Assembly: GCA_022839625.1 (NCBI GenBank)
Contig: JALHJL010000014.1
Span: 1 to 64,000, forward strand
Source: Phycisphaerales bacterium
Lineage (GTDB): Bacteria; Planctomycetota; Phycisphaerae; UBA1845; Fen-1342
Direction: 5' to 3'
DNA: 64,000 bases
Shown here: piece by piece, positions 49,058 to 60,050 of the stretch
How the letters are laid out: every line of letters starts with the position of its first letter
Position numbering within the stretch: position 1 is the first letter of the stretch
Translations under genes and position numbers: made by a program
The notes under the pieces: generated by a model
The model's database searches: none
What the model was told of the DNA's origin: nothing
What the model saw: only the letters and a program-made list of their open reading frames with translations

Positions 49058-50101
49058 TCAGTCGGGCGACTGCTCCTTCCGCCGCATCTCGTCCGCGCCG
49101 CGCGGGTGACACCGGGCGTGAATCTCCTGCAAGCGCCGGGTTTGCACGTGCGTGTAGATCTCCGTTGTGGCGATGCTGGCGTGCCCGAGGAGTTCCTGGA
49201 CCACGCGCAGGTCGGCGCCCCCTTCCAGCAGGTGCGTCGCGAAGCTGTGCCGCAGCGTGTGTGGGCTGACCTTGCCGGCGATGCCCTGGCGTTTGGCTTC
49301 GCGCCGAACGATTCCCCACATCGCCGTCCGTTCCATGGGGCCGCCCGAGCGCGACAGAAAGAGAGGCAGGCCGGCGGCGGCGGTGCGGGTGAGCGGCAGC
49401 TTCCACCGCCCGCGGTCCAGACCCTTCTGCAATAGCATGGGCCGCAAGTCGTGCAGGTAGGTCTCCAGCGCCTCCAGTGCCTTGCGGCCGATCGGCGTGA
49501 CCCGCTCTTTGCGCCCCTTGCCCATGCACCGCAGGTACGCCCCGTCCATGTTAATGTCGCCCGCCCGCAGCCCGCACAGCTCGCTGGCGCGCAGCCCGCA
49601 GGCGTAGAAAACCTCCAGGATCGCCCGGTCGCGCAGCCCCAGCGCACTGGCGGGGTCCGGCGATGTGACCAGGTCCGCCGTCCGGTCCAGGTTCAGCGTC
49701 TCCGGCAGGCGTTGCCAGCGTTTGGGCAGTTCCACCAGTGACGTGCGGTCTTCGCCAACCTGGTGCGTGAGGTGCAGCCAGCGCAGCCACATGCGCAACG
49801 CCACCACCCGCCGCGCCAGCGTCGTTTCCTTGTAGCCCAGACTGCTCAGGCCGACCAGGTAGTCCTGCACGACGTGCGGCGTGATGTGTGACCAGTGCTC
49901 GACGCCGCGGCGCCGGAGGAAGTCGCCGAAATGATGCAGGTCGCGGCGGTAGGCCTGAATCGTGTTGCCTGACAGGCCGAGCTCGACCTGTTGATAGGTC
50001 CGGAAGCCGTCCAGCGAGCGAAGAAACCGAGGCGTACAGACCGGCTCACCCGAGGCTGGCCCTCCGCGCTTGGCTCTGCGTGCCGCGAACACGGCGTCCA
50101 C
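49058..50101 (-). CDS. xerD: tyrosine recombinase XerD-like
   Basis: 347 residues, a little long because of about 25 basic N-terminal residues. SAM-like core-binding domain (LSGNTIQAYRRDL), then catalytic domain with Arg in GLRASELCGLR (about 171), Lys in GKGRKER, HTLRHSFATHLLEGGADLR, LGHASIATT and the nucleophile Tyr in EIYTHV. The set R-K-H-R-H-Y is complete. Probably resolves chromosome dimers together with XerC; no mobile element flanks it, so a phage role is unlikely. Confidence 0.85.
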   Translation of the reverse strand: MDAVFAARRAKRGGPASGEPVCTPRFLRSLDGFRTYQQVELGLSGNTIQAYRRDLHHFGDFLRRRGVEHWSHITPHVVQDYLVGLSSLGYKETTLARRVVALRMWLRWLHLTHQVGEDRTSLVELPKRWQRLPETLNLDRTADLVTSPDPASALGLRDRAILEVFYACGLRASELCGLRAGDINMDGAYLRCMGKGRKERVTPIGRKALEALETYLHDLRPMLLQKGLDRGRWKLPLTRTAAAGLPLFLSRSGGPMERTAMWGIVRREAKRQGIAGKVSPHTLRHSFATHLLEGGADLRVVQELLGHASIATTEIYTHVQTRRLQEIHARCHPRGADEMRRKEQSPD

Positions 50102-50342
50102 GCCTCCTTGCGATACGTGCCGTCGTCCCTGTCGCCGTATGATGGGATTCTACCGTGCGCCCCGGCCCGATCAATCCGCCGCGGACGTGCAGCGCCGTGA
50201 CCGCCGCAGGTCTCTGCGGCGGACTCATCGTTGCGACCAATGAGCCACTTGCACTAGCCGCCCGGACGAGCCCGCGTTATCTTGCGAGTTCGTTTTGCCA
50301 GGATGGCGTGCGTGGGCAGCAGGAAGCCCAGGAGGTGGCAGC

Positions 50343-51515
50343 GTGTACGGTGCTCGGCGACGAAGGAGAGTCCGAAGAACAGCCGCAATCATCGGCCTTG
50401 CCGTTGTGTTGGCAGTGGTAGGGGGGTGGTGGTACTTCCGGCCGCGCGCCTCGCACGATGATGCCGGCGACGCGGCTCAGGCGGGGCCGACTGAAACCTC
50501 CGTCGGTCCTGTCGCCGCGGCCATTAAGAACGTCGCGGACGTGCCCGTTCAACCGGAGGCCAGGCCGGCGCAGCCCGAGCAGGTCGTGCTGGTTGCCGAC
50601 GAGCAGGTGATTATTCCGGCCAAGCGGGGCGCCGCAGAGCAAGCGACCGACGGTGCAGCGCTGGCGACGCCGCGTCTCGAAGCGGCGGCCGACGACGAAC
50701 CGGACGAGCCCCGATCCGCGCCGGGCGACCCGACCGCCGCCCGCGTCAGCAGTGATACGCGCACTGGAAACCGCACGATCGAAGAGGCGCGCGGGCTGCT
50801 GGAGGCCGGGAAGCTGCTCGAAGCCCGCCGGCAGCTTAACAGCCTGTTGGCGGGTGATCTCGGAGATGCCGAGGGTTCGGAGGTGCGCGCGCTGCTGACG
50901 CGCATTGCCGACGATACCGTCTTCGGCCGGCGCAGCGTGCCGAACGACCCGTTAGTCGACAGCTACACGATCCAGCCCGGCGACGTGCTGGTGAACATCG
51001 CCAGGAATTTCGACGTGCCGTACGAAATCCTGATGGTCATGAACGGCATCCCCGACGCGACCAAGATCCGGCAGGACCAGAAGCTCAAGATTCCGCGCGG
51101 ACCCTTCCACGCGAAGATCTACAAGTCCAGGTTCCGCATGGATGTCTACCTCCAGGATGTCTTCGTGCGGAGCTTCCGCGTCGGCCTCGGTACGGACAAC
51201 GGCACGCCCACCGGCCTCTGGCGGGTCAAGAACCGGCTCGAGAACCCGACGTACTATCCGCCTGCCTCGGCGACCGACAAGCGCATCCTGCCTCCCGATC
51301 ATCCGGAAAACCCGCTGGGCCGCCGCTGGATCGGACTGGAGGGTGTCGAGGGCGAGGCGGTCGGGCACGAGGGATTCGGCATCCACGGCACCATCGAGCC
51401 GGATTCGATCGGCAAAGCTGTCTCCCTCGGGTGCATTCGCATGCATAACGAGGACGTGGCGTTCTTGTACATGTTGCTGCTGCCGGGACGTTCGACGGTC
51501 ACGATGCTGCCGTGA
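50343..51515 (+). CDS. membrane-anchored LysM L,D-transpeptidase (YkuD)
   Basis: 390 residues from GTG 50343, chosen because AGGAGG lies 7 nt upstream; an ATG at 50295 is in frame but lacks such a site. One N-terminal helix (about 13-31) after a run of arginines, a low-complexity linker, a short helical repeat (about 140-195), LysM (about 206-250, YTIQPGDVLVNIA) and YkuD domain with HGT and SLGCIRM (catalytic Cys about 363). It cross-links or anchors to peptidoglycan in the periplasm. GTGA links it to the MBOAT gene. Confidence 0.88.
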   Translation: MYGARRRRRVRRTAAIIGLAVVLAVVGGWWYFRPRASHDDAGDAAQAGPTETSVGPVAAAIKNVADVPVQPEARPAQPEQVVLVADEQVIIPAKRGAAEQATDGAALATPRLEAAADDEPDEPRSAPGDPTAARVSSDTRTGNRTIEEARGLLEAGKLLEARRQLNSLLAGDLGDAEGSEVRALLTRIADDTVFGRRSVPNDPLVDSYTIQPGDVLVNIARNFDVPYEILMVMNGIPDATKIRQDQKLKIPRGPFHAKIYKSRFRMDVYLQDVFVRSFRVGLGTDNGTPTGLWRVKNRLENPTYYPPASATDKRILPPDHPENPLGRRWIGLEGVEGEAVGHEGFGIHGTIEPDSIGKAVSLGCIRMHNEDVAFLYMLLLPGRSTVTMLP

Positions 51516-52834
51516 GCTTCGGAAGCACACTCGCCGGACTCTGCGCCGGAGACGGCTGCCTGGCGCTGCTGCAACCCCCTGTCCCTCTGTTCAATCCGTT
51601 GACGGACGGTGCGCCCTTGACCCCGCGGGAGCTGCTCGCCGGGCCGCTGGGGCTGATTGCGTACCTGCCGCTGGTGCCCCTCGTGCTCTTGCTGGCACGG
51701 CGCTTCCGGCACGGGGCGCTGATCGTCGGCGGGCTGGTGTGGTTGCTGCCGACGCTCGGTCCAGAGACGGCGGCGGTTCTGCTGATCGGCGTCGCCGTCG
51801 GGGCGGGTTGGATCATCCTGTTAGGCGCCCTTCGCCGGCGCGACACATTGAGCCGCCGAGGCATGATCGCGCTGGTCTGGCTCGGCCTGCATCTCCTCGT
51901 GCTGCCGCTGTGGTGGTACGCGCATCCGAGCTGGTATCCGTCCCGCATGGCGGTCCTGCACAACGTCGGCTTTGCTTACTTCCTGCTGCGGCTCATCGAC
52001 TGGGGTACGGAGACCGCCGACCAGCCGCAAACGCCCCTCCGGCTGTGGGACACGATCGCATGGCTGATGTATCCGCCCTGCATGCGTCTGGGGCCGGTCT
52101 TGCTGCGGGCCGATTTTCTGCGCCGCTTCGACGAGTGGGATCCGCGCCGTTCGCCCGCCTGGCGGAAGGGAGCGGCGCGGTTGGGGCTGCTGGTCCTGGG
52201 CGGGCTGGGTCTGGCGATCATCGGGCGGAATATCCCGACGGCGGCTCCGGAGGCGGTCGACTACTTCACCGCACCGGCCGACTACGAGACGGGCCACCTG
52301 CTCCGGGCGTTCTACCTCATCCCGATTCAGATCTACCTGTTGCTGTGGACCTACAACCAGCTTGCCCTCGCCTTGTCCCTGTGGGTCGGGCTGCCGGTGG
52401 ACGACAACTTTCGCCGCCTGCCGCTCGCCACGTCGGTTCGAGAGTTCTGGCGGCGCTGGCACATCACGGTCGGCGGCTGGCTGCGCAGCCAGATTTACCT
52501 CCCCCTGGGGGGCGGCCGGCGGCACGCGTTCATCAATACGTTGGCGGTCTTCGGTTACTGCGGCCTCTGGCATGGCGCGAGCTGGTCGTTTCTGGCGTGG
52601 GGCCTGAGCCAGGTGTTGGCGCTCGCCGTGCAGCGCGGTTGGGACAAGCTGCGCGAACGATGGGGACTGCTCGCACACCTCCGCGGACCCGTCTGGACAT
52701 TCTTCTGCTGGCTGCTCACGATGCACTACCAGATTGCGACGATCGTCGTGTTTGCCGACTTCGAGCACGCAGGCTGGCGAATCCTGAGCGAGCTTCTCTG
52801 GCAGCGGGCCCTTGCGCCGCTCGTTGCCGCCTAG
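51512..52834 (+). CDS. membrane-bound O-acyltransferase (MBOAT, AlgI-like)
   Basis: 440 residues, GTG start overlapping the previous stop. About ten helices. EFWRRWHITVGGWLRSQIYLPLGG and CGLWHGASWSFLAWG are the AlgI/DltB signatures; the invariant His is in LWHGAS (about 353). Such enzymes move acyl groups from a cytoplasmic donor to an extracytoplasmic polysaccharide. Coupling to an L,D-transpeptidase suggests acylation of a wall or exopolysaccharide. Confidence 0.85.
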   Translation: MSFGSTLAGLCAGDGCLALLQPPVPLFNPLTDGAPLTPRELLAGPLGLIAYLPLVPLVLLLARRFRHGALIVGGLVWLLPTLGPETAAVLLIGVAVGAGWIILLGALRRRDTLSRRGMIALVWLGLHLLVLPLWWYAHPSWYPSRMAVLHNVGFAYFLLRLIDWGTETADQPQTPLRLWDTIAWLMYPPCMRLGPVLLRADFLRRFDEWDPRRSPAWRKGAARLGLLVLGGLGLAIIGRNIPTAAPEAVDYFTAPADYETGHLLRAFYLIPIQIYLLLWTYNQLALALSLWVGLPVDDNFRRLPLATSVREFWRRWHITVGGWLRSQIYLPLGGGRRHAFINTLAVFGYCGLWHGASWSFLAWGLSQVLALAVQRGWDKLRERWGLLAHLRGPVWTFFCWLLTMHYQIATIVVFADFEHAGWRILSELLWQRALAPLVAA

Positions 52835-52864
52835 ACGCCTCGTTCGCATTGGAAGGAGACTCGG

Positions 52865-55177
52865 TTGCCGACGCTCGATACCTGGTCCATCGCCGAAACG
52901 TCCTTCGTCGTCGCCCACAACCGCCACTACGAGGGCCTGATGGCGATCGGCAGCGGCACGTTCCAGCAGCGTGCGTCGCTCGAGGAGGGTCTGCGCGACG
53001 ACCCGCAAGACCGTGAGTATCTGCGTCTCATGGGCAACGTCACGGTGGAGCAGTTCCCGAGCTTCAAGAGTCGCGTCGGCACCTACCTGCCCGGCGTCAC
53101 GGGTCCGCACCCCACCTGCCTCGAGGAGATGATCAACCTGCCGGCGCTGCACGGCCTGCTCGTCTACGCCGGCGGCCAGCGGCTCGACATGGAGGCCGGC
53201 GCCGTGACCGATTACTGCCGGCGCCTTGATTTGCGCACCGGCCGGCTCAGTCGCGAGTTCACCTGGGCGCTGGCGAACGATGCCCGGCTGCGTGTCCGGT
53301 TCGAACGGTTCATCAGCGCCCGCCGCCGCCACATCATGGCCTTGCGTTGTACCGTTGCGCACCTCGCCGGTCCGTCTGTCGAGCTGCGCTTCCTGGGCAC
53401 GCTTGATGCCGAGGTCCGGACGAACGGCTTTGACCACTTCACCGCGGTAGACATTACCGGTGAGCACGAGCCGATCACGCTCGCCGTCCGCACGAACTCG
53501 GGTGTGGACGTGGCGGCCGCGGCGCTGCTTACGTCGGACCAGGGCCTGCCCTGGAACGTGGAGGTCCAGCCGCGCTGGGTGGCGTGCTGTGGGGCCTTTA
53601 CGCTGGACCCGGGCGGGTCGCTGATCGTGGACAAGTTCGCGGCCCTTACGTCGTCGCGCCACGTGAGCGCTCCGCCGGTCGACGTGGCCCGGAAGCTGGT
53701 TTGGGACGCGGCGGCGGCAGGCTATGAACGTTTGGCGACAGAATCGGACGCGGTGTGGCGCGCGCGGTGGGAGCAGACCGACGTCGTCATCGAGGGCGAC
53801 CCGGAGAGCCAACGTGCCTTGCGGGTGTGTCTGTATCACCTGCTGCGGGCCGTCGCGGAGGACGACTCGTGGTGTGCGGTCGACGCCAAGGCCGCGGCCG
53901 GCGAGGCCTACTGCGGGCGCTACTTCTGGGACACCGACATCTTCATGCTTCCGCTGTTCCTTTACACGCGGCCGGAGGTCGGCAAGCGCCTGGCGCGCTT
54001 CCGAATTGCGTCGCTCGACGGGGCCCGTCGTAACGCGCGCCGCTACGGCTACGCCGGAGCGCGGTACGCCTGGGAAAGCTCGCCCGCCGGCGACGAGAAC
54101 TGCCCGAACTGGCAGTACGCGGATCACGAGGTTCATGTGACGGCCGACGTGGCCTACGGCATTTTTCACGCGCACGCGTGCAACCCTGACGACCTGCTCT
54201 TCCTGCGCGAGGCGACCGAGGTCCTCGTGGAGTGTGCCCGGTATTGGAGCGAGCGCGTGACGTATTCCGCCGAGCAGGACCGTTACGACCTGCTGGCAGT
54301 CATGGGGCCGGATGAATACACCCCTTTCAGCCGCAACAACGCCTATACGAATCGTCTGGTCGCCTTCGCCCTTCAGGCCGCGGGGTTTCTGTGGCAGAAG
54401 CTGGAACGTTCTGACGCCGCCGCGGCCGACCGTCTGCGCCACGGCCTGCGGCTGGCCGATGACGAGCCGGCACGTTTCGTGGAAATCGCGGCGAAGCTGC
54501 GCTTGCCGTATGACGAGCGGCGCCGGCTGGTGCTGCAATCGGATGACTTCTTCGCGCAGGAGCCGCTGGACTGGGCGCGCCACTGGCCGGACCGGTCGAA
54601 GCGCCTGGCGGCGTGCGTGCACCAGGAGCGCCTCTATCGCGGCCAGGTGCTGAAGCAGGCCGACGTCCTTCAGCTCATGGCCCTCTTCCCGCACGAGTTC
54701 GACCGGGAGCAGATGAAGATTGCGTACGAGACCTACGAGCCGCTGACCTCCCATGACTCGAGCTTAAGCAGGCCCATACACGCCCTGATCGCCGCCTGGA
54801 TCGGCCGGGGCAACGAGGCCCGACGGCTGTGGGAGGAGGGTGCCGGCCACGACCTCCGACCGTGTGAGGCCAACGAGGGCATTCACGCGGGTTGCGCCGG
54901 CGCGTGTTGGATGGCGGCGGTGCTGGGCTTCGGCGGTATGGCGGCCCGGATGCAGTCGGAGGTTCTACGGATCGACCCCCACCTGCCCGCAAATTGGACC
55001 GCGCTACGTTTCCCCTTCGTCTGGGAAGGCCAGCCGTTGCACGTGGACATCGAGCAGGGGTGCGTGACCATCCACCATCGCGGCGATCGGCCGCTGCGGG
55101 CGTGCATTTATGGCCGCGATGCAACTCTGCGTCCGCAGGAAACGCTCGTGTTCGAGCCGCTGCCGGACACAGCCTGA
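52865..55177 (+). CDS. glycoside hydrolase family 65 (disaccharide phosphorylase-like)
   Basis: 770 residues, TTG start with AAGGAG upstream. GH65 layout: N-terminal super-sandwich (1-270), linker, (alpha/alpha)6 barrel with FWDTDIFMLPLF, the catalytic acid in MGPDEYTPF (about Glu483), KQADVLQL phosphate-site region and a C-terminal jelly-roll. Relatives are maltose, trehalose and kojibiose phosphorylases. No signal peptide, so cytoplasmic. Follows the MBOAT gene by 30 nt. Which disaccharide is used is not clear. Confidence 0.88.
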   Translation: MPTLDTWSIAETSFVVAHNRHYEGLMAIGSGTFQQRASLEEGLRDDPQDREYLRLMGNVTVEQFPSFKSRVGTYLPGVTGPHPTCLEEMINLPALHGLLVYAGGQRLDMEAGAVTDYCRRLDLRTGRLSREFTWALANDARLRVRFERFISARRRHIMALRCTVAHLAGPSVELRFLGTLDAEVRTNGFDHFTAVDITGEHEPITLAVRTNSGVDVAAAALLTSDQGLPWNVEVQPRWVACCGAFTLDPGGSLIVDKFAALTSSRHVSAPPVDVARKLVWDAAAAGYERLATESDAVWRARWEQTDVVIEGDPESQRALRVCLYHLLRAVAEDDSWCAVDAKAAAGEAYCGRYFWDTDIFMLPLFLYTRPEVGKRLARFRIASLDGARRNARRYGYAGARYAWESSPAGDENCPNWQYADHEVHVTADVAYGIFHAHACNPDDLLFLREATEVLVECARYWSERVTYSAEQDRYDLLAVMGPDEYTPFSRNNAYTNRLVAFALQAAGFLWQKLERSDAAAADRLRHGLRLADDEPARFVEIAAKLRLPYDERRRLVLQSDDFFAQEPLDWARHWPDRSKRLAACVHQERLYRGQVLKQADVLQLMALFPHEFDREQMKIAYETYEPLTSHDSSLSRPIHALIAAWIGRGNEARRLWEEGAGHDLRPCEANEGIHAGCAGACWMAAVLGFGGMAARMQSEVLRIDPHLPANWTALRFPFVWEGQPLHVDIEQGCVTIHHRGDRPLRACIYGRDATLRPQETLVFEPLPDTA

Positions 55178-55230
55178 CTTTTCAGTCCTGCCGCCCCTGT
55201 GAATCCGGCGGGGAGGGAAAGGGTCACAGC

Positions 55231-56262
55231 CTACTCCTCGAGCCGCAACGGCGGCTTCTCGTGCTTGGGCCGGTACTTCTCGACGAGCGCCCGCAGCTTG
55301 GGTTGGTCCGGGTTCAGCTCCAGACTCTCGTGCCACGCCTCGATCGCTTCGTCACGCAGGGTCACATTGTCCGGCTGGTCGAGGTACATCGTCATCAGGA
55401 CGACGCCGTAGCCCGCGTGGGCGGCCGCGTTACGCGGATCAAGCTGAATGGCGGTGCGGTAGCTCTCGGCGGCGGCCTGGTAGGCGTGCTCACGCCAGAG
55501 CGTGAACCCGAGGCGTTCGTGCGCAGGGGAGAACGTCGGATCGATCTGAATGGCGACCTTCAGGGCGCGATGGGCCGCTTCCCAACGCTCCTGGTTCAGG
55601 TACACGGTGGCCAGGTTCACGAGCACGACCGGCTGGGCCCCGTCGCACTCGAGCGAGTCCTTGTAGGCCTTGATGGCCTCGTAGTCCTTGCCTTGCGCGG
55701 CCAACGCCGCCCCGAGGTTGCTGCGCGCCGCGGCACTGCCGGGCGCCAGCCGGATCGCGGCCTCGTAGCTCTCGATCGCTTTGTCGAGCTCGCCGGACTG
55801 GTGGTAGCAGGTCGCGAGCCGGAAGCGCACGTCGAAGTTACGGGGGGCCAGCTCGCAAGCCACCAGGTACGCCCGGATCGCCTGCGTCATCTTCTCGAGC
55901 AGGCGGTACACGTCGGCAAGCTCGATGACCGGCGTCACACTGGCAGGATTCAGCCGTACCGCCTCCTGGAGCGACTCCGCCGCCAGGTTCAGGTCGCCCT
56001 GTTCTTTGTAGGCCAGACCCAACTGATAGTGCCCGTCGGCGAACTGCGGATCGAGCCTGACGGCCTCGCGGAACTCCGCGAGGGCGAGATCCAGCCGGTC
56101 CGCTGCCAGCGCCCTCTGGCCCTGGGCGAGCCGGAGTTTTGCAAACTCCTGGTTCAGGAGGCAGCCGCTGCAGAGCGCGGCCAAGACAACCACGCCGCAT
56201 ACCCGCCAGACGGCACATTGCACCGCACTCACCACGTTGCCCCGATGACTCCGCAACCTCAA
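55231..56262 (-). CDS. TPR lipoprotein
   Basis: 343 residues in the longest reading from TTG 56262; GTG at 56235 or 56232 would give a tighter signal peptide. Lipobox ALCSGC. At least seven TPR units (ALAEFREAVRLDPQFADGHY, AIESYEAAIRLAPGSAAARS, AYQAAAESYRTAIQLDPRNA). A periplasmic scaffold, probably in envelope assembly. The gene is on the strand opposite to GH65 and 102 nt from the next TPR gene, which lies upstream of it. Confidence 0.75.
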   Translation of the reverse strand: MRLRSHRGNVVSAVQCAVWRVCGVVVLAALCSGCLLNQEFAKLRLAQGQRALAADRLDLALAEFREAVRLDPQFADGHYQLGLAYKEQGDLNLAAESLQEAVRLNPASVTPVIELADVYRLLEKMTQAIRAYLVACELAPRNFDVRFRLATCYHQSGELDKAIESYEAAIRLAPGSAAARSNLGAALAAQGKDYEAIKAYKDSLECDGAQPVVLVNLATVYLNQERWEAAHRALKVAIQIDPTFSPAHERLGFTLWREHAYQAAAESYRTAIQLDPRNAAAHAGYGVVLMTMYLDQPDNVTLRDEAIEAWHESLELNPDQPKLRALVEKYRPKHEKPPLRLEE

Positions 56263-56364
56263 TCGTCACGAACGCACTGGTCAACCGCGCCAGGATCGTC
56301 CTGCTTTTCTAACCGCTCAGGCCGGCACCGGTCAATGCGCAGCCCATTCCTGTTCGCGCTGGCC

Positions 56365-58788
56365 CTAATCACTTATCGGCCCTTTCTCCACGGTGGCTTG
56401 CCCCGACTCCGCCCGGCCAGACTCCTGCCGAGTCTCCACGGCCCAGCGTGCAAGCTGGCTCTGTGCCAGCGCGCGCACCAGTTCATCCGCGTCTTGCGTG
56501 GCGATGCTCTGGGCCCGTTCCGCGAAGGCGCGCCCCTGCCGGGCCAGAACTCGCACGGCCATCAAGCGCACCAGCCAATGCGGATGATCCAGGCAGCGCT
56601 CGACGGCCTCGGTCATCGCCCGATCGAGCCCGACCGTCTGGAGCGCAGCGAGCGTCCGGACGCGCGTCTCCCAAGAGTCGTGCCCGAGCAGGCCCAGCAG
56701 TGCCGCCCGCAGCCGTTCCGCCGGCACGGGCGCGGGCTCATAACTCAGGCGCGTGAGTTCGGCCCGCTGGCGCTCGCCGAGCAGCTCGGCCAGCACCGCG
56801 ATCGCCCGCGCGCGGGCCGGCTCGGAGTCGCCCTCGAGCGCGCTCCACAGCGCGGCCAGCGCTTCCCGCCCGACGGAGGCCGGCAGCCGGTTGAAATACA
56901 CGGCGGGGCGCAACTGCTGCCCACCCGGGCTCAGATGCCACTGCCCCTCGGAGTCCACGTGCCCATCGAGGAGCACTTGAATCTCGATGCGCTGTGCTTG
57001 CTGTGGCGTCTGCTGCGAGGCACGCCGCAGCGGCCCAACGTCCAGGGTGCGGCGAGCGCGCGTCGACTGGCCGGGGTAGAGCACGCGCAGACGGTCGAGG
57101 CTGACGGTCATGAGCGCCGGGTAGGACCGTGTGCGATCACCCTCCATCGAGAAGGACAGGACGAACACAGGGTTAACGAGGGCGTCCGGGCCGAGCGTGA
57201 TGGGGAAGGGGCCGCGATTTGTCAGGGTGAAGGTTACCCACCAGGGTTCGCCGGGGGCTGGGCTGAGATCGTCCAGGACGACGCGCGCCTCGAGAAACTG
57301 CGCCGGCGCGTCCTTGAACCGGAGCACTCGCGAATCGAACTCCGCCAGCGCATCGGTCAGCTCAGGCCACGGCCTGAACGCCGGCTGAGTGACCGGCACG
57401 GGGCGTGTGGTCAAGTCCTCGATGTCCGTCGGTTGCGACGCGGGCTGCGAGGTGGCCAGCGTGCTCTCCAGCCTGGCCAGCATGTCGGCCGCCAGGCCCG
57501 CCCGCGGGCGCGGGTCCAGTGCGCGCAATACACGGTGCGCTTCCTCGGCTTGGCCGCTTTCGAGCGCGAGCTTGGCCAGCATGTATGTGGCGTAGGCATC
57601 GCGGGCAGCGAGCGGCGTGAGCGTCTGGCGCGCCTCATCGGTCTTTCGAGCGAAGGCTTGTGACCAGCCGACCACGCGCTGAACGAACGGGTCGTGCGGG
57701 GCCCGGCGGCCCGCGGCGCCGGCCAGCAGTTCTGCCCGATGATGGTCCGGCGCCAGTACGCAGTAGAACCACGCCGCCTGCGCCACTTCGTTGAGCGGCC
57801 ATTCGCTGGGATCGGCCAATGCTGCGAAGCGCTGCGTGAGCTGAGTCAGGACGGCGCTGGCGTCGACCGTACGCCCCTTGCGGTTCAGCAGGTAGTGGAG
57901 GTACATGCCCGCCTCGGCCGCACCCGCCGGGTCGGCGGCGATGGCCTGCCGGGCGCACTCGATCGCCTCGTCGGTTTGCCCGCAGGCATGGCGGTTGCGG
58001 GCCGCGTCGAGCCAGAATCCGCCGGGCAGTGCCGCCGCCGGAGCGTCGGCCGGCCGCAGGCTCAGGCCGTAGTCGTAGAAAGTGCGGGCGTCCTCGGCGT
58101 GTCCGTACTCGTCCAGGAGCAGCCCGACCTGCCAGATTGCATCGAGGCGCAGCGGCTGGGCGGCCACGAGGCGCAAGAGGGCGCGCAGCCGCTCGCCGGG
58201 CGGTGTCTCGTCGTCCAACATCTCGATTGCCAGGACGGCTGCCTCCGGGCTGGCCGGCTCAAGTTCCAGGGCCCGTTCGAGGTGTTGCCGGGCCGCCTCC
58301 GTGTCCATCCGCTCGATCGCCACCTGGGCCAGGGCGACGTACGCCAGGGCCTGCATGGCGGGCGGGCGGGGAGCGGTGGCGACGGCCTTGAGCCACTCGC
58401 TGCGCTTCTCGGCGGTCTGGTGGGAACGCGCGCCCGCGGCAAGCCAGAGCGCAAACGCGTTGTAGTTGGTCGGGTCCGCGTTCAGCAGTCCCGCCAGCGC
58501 CGTCGCCGCTCCTGCCTTATCGCCGCTGAGCACTGCCAGCTCATACAGCCACGCGTGCGCATGGGCCAACGTGGGGTCCAGGCGGACCGCCGCGCGGAGC
58601 AACGCATGCACGTGCTCCACGTCCGCGGTCGTCTGTTGGCCGCGCTGCAGCAGCGCGTGGTCGCGGGCCAGATCGACCAACAGCTCGGCCGTCGTCAGCG
58701 GCGGGTTGCGGCCGGCGGCCAGGGTGCCCCCAACGGCTGAAAGCACGGTGCCGGCCAGCGCGGCGGCGAATCGAATCCTCTTTGACAT
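56365..58788 (-). CDS. exported TPR/HEAT-repeat protein
   Basis: 807 residues. Signal peptide about 1-25 (LAA). TPR-like helices across 45-440 (ARQHLERALELEPASPEAA, AIECARQAIAADPAG), a beta domain (about 480-620, ITLGPDALVNPVFVLSF) and C-terminal HEAT-like repeats (about 640-790, HDSWETRVRTLAALQT, HPHWLVRLMAVRVLAR). Role unknown. Divergent from moxR; the two may share a 168-base promoter region. Confidence 0.7.
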   Translation of the reverse strand: MSKRIRFAAALAGTVLSAVGGTLAAGRNPPLTTAELLVDLARDHALLQRGQQTTADVEHVHALLRAAVRLDPTLAHAHAWLYELAVLSGDKAGAATALAGLLNADPTNYNAFALWLAAGARSHQTAEKRSEWLKAVATAPRPPAMQALAYVALAQVAIERMDTEAARQHLERALELEPASPEAAVLAIEMLDDETPPGERLRALLRLVAAQPLRLDAIWQVGLLLDEYGHAEDARTFYDYGLSLRPADAPAAALPGGFWLDAARNRHACGQTDEAIECARQAIAADPAGAAEAGMYLHYLLNRKGRTVDASAVLTQLTQRFAALADPSEWPLNEVAQAAWFYCVLAPDHHRAELLAGAAGRRAPHDPFVQRVVGWSQAFARKTDEARQTLTPLAARDAYATYMLAKLALESGQAEEAHRVLRALDPRPRAGLAADMLARLESTLATSQPASQPTDIEDLTTRPVPVTQPAFRPWPELTDALAEFDSRVLRFKDAPAQFLEARVVLDDLSPAPGEPWWVTFTLTNRGPFPITLGPDALVNPVFVLSFSMEGDRTRSYPALMTVSLDRLRVLYPGQSTRARRTLDVGPLRRASQQTPQQAQRIEIQVLLDGHVDSEGQWHLSPGGQQLRPAVYFNRLPASVGREALAALWSALEGDSEPARARAIAVLAELLGERQRAELTRLSYEPAPVPAERLRAALLGLLGHDSWETRVRTLAALQTVGLDRAMTEAVERCLDHPHWLVRLMAVRVLARQGRAFAERAQSIATQDADELVRALAQSQLARWAVETRQESGRAESGQATVEKGPISD

Positions 58789-58891
58789 TCGCAGCTCCCG
58801 TGATGGGGTCCCGGAGTCAGCGCAACATCATACTCGCCCATCGCCTGGCCGGGCGAGTCGCACGAGCGGGGAATGTGGCGCGCCGCCCGGC

Positions 58892-58920
58892 TATGACTCT
58901 GATCGCCTTCCGCATAAAAT
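58892..58920 (+). promoter_or_regulatory. candidate moxR promoter
   Basis: TAAAAT (58915-58920) with TATGAC 17 nt upstream; the start site would be near 58927, giving a 30-nt leader with GGAG before the ATG. The -35 is poor. Confidence 0.3.
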
Positions 58921-58956
58921 CCGCCGCCGAGGTCGGATCGGCGACAGGAGACAAGC

Positions 58957-59973
<1,017 letters not shown>

Positions 59974-59974
59974 C

Positions 59975-60030
59975 GGGATGAGCGATGAGGGATAAGAGAT
60001 AAGGGATGAGAGATAAGGGATAAGACAGGA
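59975..60030 (+). repeat. four tandem 14-nt purine-rich units
   Basis: GGGATGAGCGATGA, GGGATAAGAGATAA, GGGATGAGAGATAA and GGGATAAGACAGGA in perfect register, starting immediately after the moxR stop. Degenerate copies of a minisatellite-like repeat. Confidence 0.8.
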
Positions 60031-60050
60031 GCGGCAAACGGCGAGGGAAT

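Noticed and set aside
49058..50101. XerD-like gene as a phage or integron integrase
   Set aside because: No attachment-site repeats, tRNA or phage genes nearby; single-copy Xer layout fits better.
51821..54754. 977-codon open frame on the minus strand opposite the MBOAT and GH65 genes
   Set aside because: Arg/Pro/His/Gln-rich product with no motif, lying exactly opposite two strongly supported genes; a shadow caused by GC-rich third positions.
54892..57663. 923-codon plus-strand open frame over the TPR genes
   Set aside because: Spans three clear genes in the opposite or another frame and has no domain signature.
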